Source of the DNA: Thiospirillum jenense
GTDB lineage: Bacteria; Pseudomonadota; Gammaproteobacteria; Chromatiales; Chromatiaceae
Direction: 5' to 3'
Length of the DNA: 64,000 bases
Assembly (NCBI RefSeq): GCF_014145225.1
Contig: NZ_JABVCQ010000004.1
Coordinates: 1-64,000 of the forward strand
The notes below the pieces were generated by a model. That model was given only the letters and a program-made list of their open reading frames with translations. It ran no database searches and had not been told where the DNA came from. The translations under genes and the position numbers were made by a program. This document shows positions 57,510-64,000 of the stretch, in pieces (position 1 is the stretch's first letter; the number at the start of each line of letters is the position of its first letter).

Positions 57510-57539
57510 TTGACATCAGTTTTACAGATCAACTAAATT
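57510..57539 (+). promoter_or_regulatory. putative sigma70-type promoter of the RNase-barstar cassette
   Basis: A perfect -35 box TTGACA (57510-57515) is followed after 18 bases by TAAATT (57534-57539, 4 of 6 matches to TATAAT). It lies 36 bases before the RNase ATG and downstream of terminator copy A, so the cassette has its own promoter. Confidence 0.6.
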
Positions 57540-57575
57540 TTCTACGATTTTTGTTAGACAATCAAAGATTAAAAA

Positions 57576-58223
57576 ATGATAACAAACACTTTATTAAAAC
57601 TGATTGCTGTAATTGTAATTTTTTTCGTTGTCAATTTTGCCTATGCGTTTACTTCTCTAGCGGATGACACAGTTAAAGCCGTTGCAGCATTATCTAAACA
57701 AATTAAGTACTCAAAGAATCTGGAACTGCTTGATAAATCTCAACAATTGTTGTTGCAACAAATTGGTAGACATGTTGATGATTATCTTTCTCTTCTTGGT
57801 CGGTATAACCAAGAAGATAGGCTTGCAATCCTGCTTGCAGTGGCGGAACAAAAAGGCATAGTTAAGAAAACTGAAAAACTGTATCTTTATCGCGCAGTGC
57901 TTAAGGGAAAAATTGAAGAATTGCATTTGATTAATCTTCTTAGAATTGAAAAAATAACGAAAAATAGTTTACCCGCTGAAGGAGTTAAAACACTCGATCT
58001 AATTAAAAAGAATGGTCCATTTCCCTATGGTAAAGATGGAACAGCTTTTAATAATCGAGAAAAGAAACTACCGATACGCGAAAATTCCATATATTATCAA
58101 GAATACACAGTAAAAACGCCTGGCAGGCTTGATCGGGGAGCGCGTAGAATTGTCATAGGTAAAAATGGCGAAATATACTACACGGAAGATCATTATCAAA
58201 CATTTAAGGCAGTTACCGAATGA
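57576..58223 (+). CDS. exported guanyl-specific ribonuclease toxin (T1/RNase Sa superfamily)
   Basis: A 215-residue secreted RNase. Residues 1-25 are an export signal (LIAVIVIFFVVNFAYA, cleavage probably after AYA). Residues about 28-130 are a helical, lysine-rich region that I do not recognise. Residues about 131-215 closely resemble RNase Sa: LPAEGVKTLDLI, GPFPYGKDGTAFNNRE, YYQEYTV, RGARRI, EDHYQTF. The catalytic set is complete: E176, R187, R191 and H206 match E54, R65, R69 and H85 of RNase Sa in spacing. It overlaps the barstar gene by ATGA, which fits toxin and inhibitor made together. AT-rich, unlike the upstream peptidase genes. No strong ribosome binding site. Confidence 0.92.
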   Translation: MITNTLLKLIAVIVIFFVVNFAYAFTSLADDTVKAVAALSKQIKYSKNLELLDKSQQLLLQQIGRHVDDYLSLLGRYNQEDRLAILLAVAEQKGIVKKTEKLYLYRAVLKGKIEELHLINLLRIEKITKNSLPAEGVKTLDLIKKNGPFPYGKDGTAFNNREKKLPIRENSIYYQEYTVKTPGRLDRGARRIVIGKNGEIYYTEDHYQTFKAVTE

Positions 58224-58579
58224 ACTCTTTATCAATCAGCGAGCTTGGCACCCATTTACCAGAGATTTTTTCAACTCCACTGATTGATTTTGTGGAGATT
58301 GATGGTGGCAAAATTACCAATAAACACGCTTTGTTTGAAGAGTTCGCCGAAAAACTCAATTTTCCAGATTATTTCGGTTTCAATTGGGATGCGTTTTCTG
58401 ATTGCATGACTGACTTGTCTTGGTTAGAAAATAAAAACAGCCTATTTATTGTGTTCAAAAACACACGACAGTTTAGATTAGCTAATCCCGAAGAATGGCG
58501 TATTATTCAGGATATTTTGTTAGAAACGATTGATTATTGGAGGGCGCAAGGAAGATCAGCAACAGTCATTTATTTGTAA
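58220..58579 (+). CDS. barstar family RNase inhibitor (immunity protein)
   Basis: A 119-residue cytosolic protein of the barstar family. The core block runs FVEIDGGKITNKHALFEEFAEKLNFPDYFGFNWDAFSDCMTDL in register with barstar; D57 and D61 correspond to barstar D35 and D39, which fill the RNase active site, while S60 stands where barstar has Trp38. It starts inside the RNase stop codon (ATGA), so translation is probably coupled to the toxin. It should protect the cell from RNase that is not yet exported or re-enters. Terminator-like repeat B follows. Confidence 0.92.
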   Translation: MNSLSISELGTHLPEIFSTPLIDFVEIDGGKITNKHALFEEFAEKLNFPDYFGFNWDAFSDCMTDLSWLENKNSLFIVFKNTRQFRLANPEEWRIIQDILLETIDYWRAQGRSATVIYL

Positions 58580-58668
58580 ATTTTTGATAATAAAAACTTT
58601 TAACAAAAAAGCGTGATTGTTGTAATACTTGTAGGAATTGCGCAGTTCAATGACTGCCTGACGGCATA

Positions 58669-58750
58669 AATAATGCGATGCACTTAACTGGTCGGTTATT
58701 TAATAAATAATAACCCGCGTTTGGGAATTACTCAGCGCGGGGTTTTAATT
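58669..58750 (+). repeat. terminator-like direct repeat, copy B
   Basis: The second copy of the element at 57288-57372, in the same orientation. AACCCGCG (58712-58719) pairs with CGCGGG (58736-58741) and is followed by GTTTT. Upstream ATGCGATGCA and ACTGGT match copy A. The two copies enclose exactly the RNase-barstar cassette with its promoter, so the element may mark the duplication or insertion that brought the cassette in. Confidence 0.8.
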
Positions 58751-58783
58751 ACTGATAATTGCAGTGCCGGACTGAAAATTGTA

Positions 58784-60781
58784 TCAATCTTTGGTAATTA
58801 CTACCCAAACTGTCGGCGGGTAACCCAAGTCATCTATCACTCGACGGCAAAAGTGGTCGATATTTTCTGCTTTGAAACCGGTTTCGATATAATAATTATC
58901 AATCAACTGCTTTGGTCTTTTAAGTCCATGTGGATTGTTGGCAATATAATGTGGGTAACGATCAGTGAGTTGCGCAAAACGATTGGGTGCTTGCTCGGCT
59001 AAAGTCTGTAATGTGCGTTGCAAAACTTCAATCCAACTTTTAACAGGAAATGTTTTATCTAATACTTTTAAAATGACTGGCTTGGTGCCGATAACACCAT
59101 CGATTTTTTGAGAACCTTGATTCGCGTCTCCCAAATAAGGCCAACAGTTGAGCGCCTGCTCGGCAAGCTGCTCCGCACGATTTTGAATATCTTTTGCGCA
59201 CCAACTATTCACTTTCTTGAAATAGCTATTCAGAACCAGATGGCTATTTGTAACAAATTCTTGACGCTTATCTGGAAATGGTGCATTGGAAAGTTCGCTA
59301 TTGTAGCCTGTCAACGTGAGATTCCCGAGTGTGTGCAAATAAGTTTCATGAACTTCACTCCAAGCGTCTCCAAGATGTTCTTTCCACCAATCAGTCAAGG
59401 TTTGCGGCATGATATGTTCGATTGTTAGTGAAGCAAAACTGACTGGTTCTTTATGCTTATGATGACGTTCCAATGATTCTAAAATAAATCGTGTTTTTCT
59501 TTCACTGTTGCTGCCAGCGTAAAGTTTGCGGGTCATTAAATTCGATTTGAATTGTGCATCATTCGGATATTTTTTACTTTTTTGTAAAATATTTGTGCAA
59601 GCGGTGGCGAAATTATCAGAAACCTGTTTCGCGATCTGATTATACAATGGTGCAAAAAATTTATTAAGCTCATTGGAAGGTGAGCCGCAAACAAAGTGTC
59701 TTACAAGATAGTTTTCAATTTGTTTAACAACATCACAAAATTGTTCTGCCGTTAAATGTTTTTGGTCATAATCTTGATAGCAGTTCAATAAAAATGGGTA
59801 AATTGTGGTAGTATCTAACTGGTTTAACCTTTTTAAAGCATCACTGATTGATTTATTAGGTTCTTGGATAGGATCAAGCAACTTTTTGTAATAACTACCA
59901 AAAGTAGCTAGTTTCTTAATCGATGGCAGAACTTCAGTGGCACTCAAATCATTTTTGAGTTTGATATAAACCTCATTCTTTTTAACGAACGTGCCAGTGC
60001 GCATGATGAGATAGTGGCGAACAAATTCCGTTAAGTTATCGCCTAAAGAGATTTCCATAGGTTTCCAATATTCCTTATAAACAGATTTTTGCTGTTTCGA
60101 TGGCACTCGCATAAATAGATAATTGCGAATTAAGTCTGCCTCGGTCAACTTATGGCCTTTGAAATTCAAACTTTCAAAAACGAGATAGGGATTTTCGTTA
60201 GTAGCTAACGTAATTGTAACTAAAGAGAAGCGATCCGCTATGATTTCAAACATGCTTCGGAGTTGTGAACTGCCGAATTCTTGAACATGTTTATTAATTT
60301 GTTCACGAAAATATCTATAGCAATCGCTCAAACGATGAACTTGATGTTGCTTTTCATCGAGAATATTTTGGAAGGCATCATGATCGTTATCCGAAAGTAA
60401 AAGTTTATAATAGTCATCTTCTTGCTTGTACTGATTTGACAACATCTTGTTATTGATTTCGTCAGCAAGATTAATTTGTTCTTCTGCCCGCGCCAAGTCT
60501 CGAATAGCTGCTAATATAACTAATAAAGTTGTAATGCGCTGTTGACCATCAATAACGACAAATCTTGATAAACTTGGTGAAGAGTTTTCATCAGGGATGA
60601 ATACGAGAGAGCCGAGAAAATGAGTGCGTTGTTGATCTTCATCTGAGGCTAATTCGCCTAAATCATTCCACAAAATATCCCAGTATTTTTTATCCCAAAT
60701 GTAGAATCTCTGGAATAATGGGATAATCAATTGCTTGGTGGGTTCAATCAGGGGGCGTAGCCGAGTTTCTTCTGCTTTCAT
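58784..60781 (-). CDS. GmrSD-type restriction protein (DUF262-DUF1524) with extra C-terminal domain
   Basis: A 665-residue defence protein. The N-terminal DUF262 (GmrS-like, ParB-related) domain has VVIDGQQRITTLL with DGQQR at 78-82. The C-terminal DUF1524 (GmrD-like, HNH nuclease) domain has TIEHIMPQTL (453-462) and LGNLTLTGYN (485-494). Such single-chain proteins cleave modified phage DNA in known cases. The last ~105 residues (from about 560: KPVILKVLDKTFPVKSW to the end) form an additional domain that I cannot name. ATG 60781 follows AAGGA and is chosen over 60820. AT-rich, no partner gene next to it. Confidence 0.9.
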   Translation of the reverse strand: MKAEETRLRPLIEPTKQLIIPLFQRFYIWDKKYWDILWNDLGELASDEDQQRTHFLGSLVFIPDENSSPSLSRFVVIDGQQRITTLLVILAAIRDLARAEEQINLADEINNKMLSNQYKQEDDYYKLLLSDNDHDAFQNILDEKQHQVHRLSDCYRYFREQINKHVQEFGSSQLRSMFEIIADRFSLVTITLATNENPYLVFESLNFKGHKLTEADLIRNYLFMRVPSKQQKSVYKEYWKPMEISLGDNLTEFVRHYLIMRTGTFVKKNEVYIKLKNDLSATEVLPSIKKLATFGSYYKKLLDPIQEPNKSISDALKRLNQLDTTTIYPFLLNCYQDYDQKHLTAEQFCDVVKQIENYLVRHFVCGSPSNELNKFFAPLYNQIAKQVSDNFATACTNILQKSKKYPNDAQFKSNLMTRKLYAGSNSERKTRFILESLERHHKHKEPVSFASLTIEHIMPQTLTDWWKEHLGDAWSEVHETYLHTLGNLTLTGYNSELSNAPFPDKRQEFVTNSHLVLNSYFKKVNSWCAKDIQNRAEQLAEQALNCWPYLGDANQGSQKIDGVIGTKPVILKVLDKTFPVKSWIEVLQRTLQTLAEQAPNRFAQLTDRYPHYIANNPHGLKRPKQLIDNYYIETGFKAENIDHFCRRVIDDLGYPPTVWVVITKD

Positions 60782-60909
60782 CGTGAATAATCCTTGCGGT
60801 GGGCATGATAATGACATCATGCAAAAAAGTGATTAAGCCGCGCCGGTTGAATTGCCACCTTTTGGCAACCCAACACAACAAAGTTATATTAAGGTGAATA
60901 ATCAATCAT

Positions 60910-60943
60910 TGATGATTCCCACCCGCTCGCGTGGAAACGATCA
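60910..60943. repeat. palindromic intergenic repeat, copy 2
   Basis: TGATGATTCCCAC ... GTGGAAACGATCA, the same design as 22057-22090 (TGATCGTTCCCA ... TGGGAACAATCA), with a few mismatches in the arms. It is the only feature in the 335-base gap 60782-61116 upstream of the GmrSD-type gene and downstream of the chemotaxis gene. An ORF of 62 codons on the minus strand here does not look coding. Confidence 0.55.
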
Positions 60944-61116
60944 AACAACTCATCGCCTAACTGCGTCACCCCCCGCATGTTTTATTCGAGGCGGCGCGAC
61001 GGTGAGCAGTTAAACATTTGATTTGCGAAGGGTTTGTATCGCTTGCGAAATGCCAGTATGAAACTGGAAAAAAGCAGTTGATCAGACTTGGTTTGGACGC
61101 GCTGTCAAAGCCTAAT

Positions 61117-62862
61117 CTACGCGGCGGGCAGCTCAAAATGCCGCATGTCCTCAAGCATTTTTCGGGCAGAATCTACTAAAGATTCGGCCGCATCGGTCAA
61201 TTTGCGCGTATCAGCGGCCGAATGTTGGATCGAGCCATTGATATTTGTAATATTATCATTGATCCGTTCGGCGACACTCTCCTGTTCCACCGCAACACTA
61301 GACATCTGGCTGATCTGGCGGTTCAGTGTATCAATCGCCGCCGAAATGGCATTAAACGCCTGACGCGCATGATCGGCCTGCGCCGCCGAATCGCGCACTT
61401 GACGCAATCCATCATTCATCGCCTGACTGGCCTGCCGCGCACTGTTGCGTAACCTGTCGATCATGTTATGAATTTCGCTGATCGAACTCTGGGTGCGACT
61501 GGCGAGAGTGCGTACCTCATCGGCCACAACGGCAAACCCCCGTCCCTGTTCCCCCGCCCGCGCCGCTTCAATCGCCGCATTCAGCGCCAGCAGATTCGTC
61601 TGTTCGGCAATCGCATTAATCACATCAACAACCTGATAAATAGCCTGGCTATCGGTTTCAAGCGTTTTCATCATGTCGGTGATCTGGTCAATTTCATTAG
61701 ACAGGCGTTCAATCGATTGCGTATTCATAACCATCGTTTCAGCGCCCGTTTGCGCTTGACGGTCGGTCTCTTTGGTCAACTCAGTGACCTCGTTGACGGT
61801 TTGTACAACATGACGCAAGGTGTTAATCATGCCAGACATTGCCTGAGCAATCAGCGACGAGTCGCGCTGTTGTTGAACAATGCGTTGCGTAGATTCATCA
61901 CTATTGGCGTGTAGTTGGGTGACGGCGGCACTGATGATTTCCGCCGTAGCGCGGGCCGAGGCGATCGCTTTGACAAGACTTTGGCGCATCAACTCCGCGC
62001 AGGTCATCACGCTGCCGGGCGCTGCGCCAGTGAGCGGCTGGCTGATGTTGCCATCCGTGATGCACTGCAAACTGTGCGCGACCATGAGCGGTTCACCGCC
62101 GATGGTGTTTTTGAGTTGGCGGTAACTCAGCCACAACCCACTGAGCATGAGCGTGAGGATGACGCCAATTAAGGCGATCTGTACTTGCAGCCATTGCCGG
62201 GCCTCAAGTTCCGCATCCGCCATCGTTTGTCGGGTGCGTTCATCAATCAACACGAAAAATTCGTCAACCGGGGCCATGATGCGAGCTTTTTCGAGGTGGT
62301 AATCGAGGTTGTGCATCAGCGTTCGCGCTCGCACGGGATCGGGTTCCCCGCGAACAGTGAAGCGTCCCTGAGCATCTTCATACAGTCCCTTGATGGCATT
62401 CATTGCGACCGTTTCGGTGTACACCAAACCATTTGAGTTGTCCTCTGCTTCCTTGAGTTTGGCGAATTCGGCGCTGGTGAAGCCGGCACGTTTCATCAGA
62501 TCGCGCAGTGCGATGCGCTCTTCATCAGGACGTGGGCTGGTCTGATCGGCGGCGAGAAAATCCCAGTAGATTCGGTGATAGTCCTGTGGATGTGCCGCCT
62601 CGCCATTGCGGATGGCCAGCACGTCAAAATACTGTTTTTCCCACTTTGCGTCGCCAGTGACCACATAAGTGCGTGCTAAACGGGTGAGATCGTCGGAGCT
62701 TTGACGCAGCTCATCAGCCAGCAGGTAGGAACGGTAGCGATTGTTGCTGGCTTCGGTCACGCGCTCATCTATTGTCAATTGCCTGACGGTGGACAGTGCA
62801 AGAAGCGACATCAGTACGGTAATCGTTAGCCCCAACAGCAAAAAAAGGCGTTTTAATGACAT
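61117..62862 (-). CDS. methyl-accepting chemotaxis protein
   Basis: A 581-residue transmembrane chemoreceptor. TM1 is about residues 4-24, the periplasmic sensor about 25-225, and TM2 about 226-250 ([21 protein letters not shown]). A short HAMP-like stretch follows ([21 protein letters not shown]), then the cytoplasmic signalling domain with the hairpin tip [36 protein letters not shown] split around residue 430. The sensor domain contains [24 protein letters not shown], a helical-bundle pattern. Ligand unknown. No che genes are nearby. Confidence 0.95.
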   Translation of the reverse strand: MSLKRLFLLLGLTITVLMSLLALSTVRQLTIDERVTEASNNRYRSYLLADELRQSSDDLTRLARTYVVTGDAKWEKQYFDVLAIRNGEAAHPQDYHRIYWDFLAADQTSPRPDEERIALRDLMKRAGFTSAEFAKLKEAEDNSNGLVYTETVAMNAIKGLYEDAQGRFTVRGEPDPVRARTLMHNLDYHLEKARIMAPVDEFFVLIDERTRQTMADAELEARQWLQVQIALIGVILTLMLSGLWLSYRQLKNTIGGEPLMVAHSLQCITDGNISQPLTGAAPGSVMTCAELMRQSLVKAIASARATAEIISAAVTQLHANSDESTQRIVQQQRDSSLIAQAMSGMINTLRHVVQTVNEVTELTKETDRQAQTGAETMVMNTQSIERLSNEIDQITDMMKTLETDSQAIYQVVDVINAIAEQTNLLALNAAIEAARAGEQGRGFAVVADEVRTLASRTQSSISEIHNMIDRLRNSARQASQAMNDGLRQVRDSAAQADHARQAFNAISAAIDTLNRQISQMSSVAVEQESVAERINDNITNINGSIQHSAADTRKLTDAAESLVDSARKMLEDMRHFELPAA

Positions 62863-63175
62863 TAACAGACAACCTGGTTGTGAAACATCAAACTGTATTG
62901 AACATGATAGCGCAACGGCAGCATGGGTTGCGTTGCAGCTTTTTGGCTACGCAACTGCGATACTTTATTTCTTGAGCATGGCTGGGCAATGCGCATTCGT
63001 CATCAACAGCGCGTCAGCAGACTGGTGTTTTTACCAAAGCGCACAATTAAATTACGCGCAGCGACTAGCAATTCGGCGGTGTTCCATTGCCGCCGTTGCG
63101 CGTGGTTATTAGCCGCGTAAATTGGATTGATGCTTTTTAGCAATTCAATCGTGTCTGACAATTGGAGAAGCAATT
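62863..63175 (+). other. 313-base intergenic region with nested hairpins before hicB
   Basis: Between the chemotaxis gene (minus) and the HicB-like gene (plus). ACGCGCA (63054-63060) pairs with TGCGCGT (63097-63103), enclosing CGGCGG (63074-63079)/CCGCCG (63090-63095). TTACGCG (63052-63058) can alternatively pair with CGCGTAA (63114-63120). No ORF here looks coding. The function of the structure is unknown; GGAG at about 63163-63166 serves the HicB gene. Confidence 0.4.
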
Positions 63176-63373
63176 ATGAAACTCAAAGTAATTATTCATG
63201 AGGCCGAAGAAGGTGGCTATTGGGCTGAAGTTCCAGCAATTCTAGGCTGCGCCACTCAGGGCGACACCTTTGAAGAATTGCTATCTAATTTAAATGAAGC
63301 GGTTGCGGCCTGTTTATCAATTGATTTAGCAAAAATCGAAATCTCCGAAAGAGACACGGTGTTGGTAGTTTAA
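63176..63373 (+). CDS. HicB-like antitoxin domain protein, orphan
   Basis: A 65-residue protein with the partial RNase H-like HicB fold: KLKVIIHEAEEGGYWAEVPAILGCATQGDTFEELLSN is the family core, and no DNA-binding domain follows. In typical loci a HicA mRNA interferase gene lies next to it; the 43 bases downstream before the convergent gene and the 313 bases upstream contain no HicA sequence. It has a GGAG ribosome binding site. It may be a solitary regulator, a relic, or a partner to a toxin elsewhere. Confidence 0.85.
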   Translation: MKLKVIIHEAEEGGYWAEVPAILGCATQGDTFEELLSNLNEAVAACLSIDLAKIEISERDTVLVV

Positions 63374-63416
63374 TTGTGCAGTGTTAATAATTATGTTGTG
63401 CAGCGGGCATCAAGAT

Positions 63417-64000
63417 TTATTTCGCCGGCTTCGGCGACAATCCCACCCCCGTCAAGCCCGGCTCCCGCGCTAATAATTGCCGCAGCGGCCGCAAATCGGG
63501 CAAGTTTAATGCGCTGGTTAATGCCGCATCAATTGCCGCTCGCGTCGGGTCTTCATTCAATTTTGCCAATGCTAATAATGGTTGTTGGCACAGCACAGTA
63601 TAGGCATCGGCTAATGCGTCAATTGTCGTGTCGGGTAAATTGCGCACATCGAGAACTGGCATAGCCGCCCATGCGGGTTGTTTGAATTTCATCCAAGCGG
63701 TTTGCGTTGTGACACGCCTTGATAATAATAACAATAGTGCTGGTGTACTATTCAACCATATTAACAGCGCCCGCTCTTGTTTATTGGTTAAATTTGTTTG
63801 TAATGCCCACCAAGTGTTGCCCAGCATTGGCTCATCAAAACCAATTGCTATTACACGCTGAGTATTAGCACGAATACGCTCAACTAATAAAATGCGCCCT
63901 GCTCGCGGCCATAATAAACGCGGGCCATAATCCGCGCCGCGTGGTGATTGTTCCCAAACCAATAAATGACTATTCGGCTGTTGCGCAATGGTCACAACCT
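63417..64000 (-). CDS. probable DNA methylase/restriction protein, C-terminal part (5' truncated by window)
   Basis: The frame is open to the window edge; a GTG at 63995 is not necessarily the start. The visible ~194 residues resemble the target-recognition end of N6-adenine methylases: NTWWALQTNLTNKQERALLIWLNSTPALLLLL, then KQPAWAAMPVLDVRNL, as in the tails of Eco57I-like or type I-like methylases. The catalytic motifs lie outside the window. It converges on the HicB-like gene. The family call rests on the tail only. Confidence 0.5.
   Translation of the reverse strand, partial: VVTIAQQPNSHLLVWEQSPRGADYGPRLLWPRAGRILLVERIRANTQRVIAIGFDEPMLGNTWWALQTNLTNKQERALLIWLNSTPALLLLLSRRVTTQTAWMKFKQPAWAAMPVLDVRNLPDTTIDALADAYTVLCQQPLLALAKLNEDPTRAAIDAALTSALNLPDLRPLRQLLAREPGLTGVGLSPKPAK

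Noticed and set aside
62741-63120. ORFs of 65-123 codons in the gap before the HicB-like gene, considered as hicA
   Set aside because: No HicA motifs, no ribosome binding site, and partly antisense to the chemotaxis gene.
63374-63664. 96-codon plus-strand ORF following the HicB-like gene, considered as hicA
   Set aside because: The translation (many Ser, Pro, Ala) is antisense to the methylase-like gene and lacks the HicA fold pattern.

Overview
The window looks like the chromosome of a gammaproteobacterium of moderate GC content. The evidence is the gene set and order: ribBA-ribH-nusB-thiL, glnD next to dapC, bioH-bioC-bioD, the zapA neighbourhood, a UPF0149 (YgfB-type) gene, DamX with a SPOR domain, and a tkt-gap-pgk-pyk glycolytic run. 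I cannot name the genus from sequence alone. No rRNA, tRNA, CRISPR array, transposase or integrase was recognised.

Layout. 0-3 kb: the 3' part of an Eco57I-like restriction-modification methylase, queE, a DOMON-like protein and a small helical protein. 3-7.3 kb: clpB behind a possible heat-shock promoter, a UPF0149 gene, and divergent from it a small coiled-coil gene and zapA. 7.3-12 kb: an unknown gene, a phytochrome that stops after its photosensory module, and a nuclease-methyltransferase fusion. 12-14.4 kb: groES-groEL with a perfect CIRCE operator just downstream of a good sigma70-type promoter. 14.5-22 kb: a thioredoxin-like protein, then tkt, gap, pgk and pyk, with a 56-codon membrane-protein ORF and a Uma2-type nuclease gene placed between gap and pgk. 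22-34.5 kb: an ftsE without ftsX, a glycosyltransferase, type III pantothenate kinase, a hemerythrin, two cobalamin genes, an HD-GYP protein, folK, three biotin genes and a PDZ-less HtrA-type protease. 34.7-40.4 kb: PilZ and DamX-like proteins, then a Ter module (TerD, a two-domain TerA-like protein, TerB-like, HAD hydrolase). 40.4-50.3 kb: the riboflavin/nusB/thiL operon, a coiled-coil membrane protein with a bactofilin, dapC, an exported proline-rich protein and glnD. 50.3-57.3 kb: small membrane protein, CYTH enzyme, orphan solute-binding lipoprotein, TDT/SLAC1-type channel, DUF302 protein, and an active/inactive pair of M16 peptidases.

57.3-64 kb is an accessory region. Its most striking part is a two-gene cassette: an exported RNase of the T1/RNase Sa superfamily with all catalytic residues present, overlapping by four bases a barstar-type inhibitor gene. 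The cassette has its own promoter and lies between two diverged copies of a terminator-like repeat. After it come a GmrSD-type (DUF262/DUF1524) restriction protein, a chemotaxis transducer, a lone HicB-like antitoxin and the C-terminal part of a probable DNA methylase cut by the window edge.

Base composition is mosaic. Cofactor genes (cob, bio) and the phytochrome are visibly GC-rich with CTG/GCG codons. Core metabolic genes are intermediate with many TTA/ATT codons. The RNase-barstar, GmrSD and nuclease-methyltransferase genes are AT-rich.
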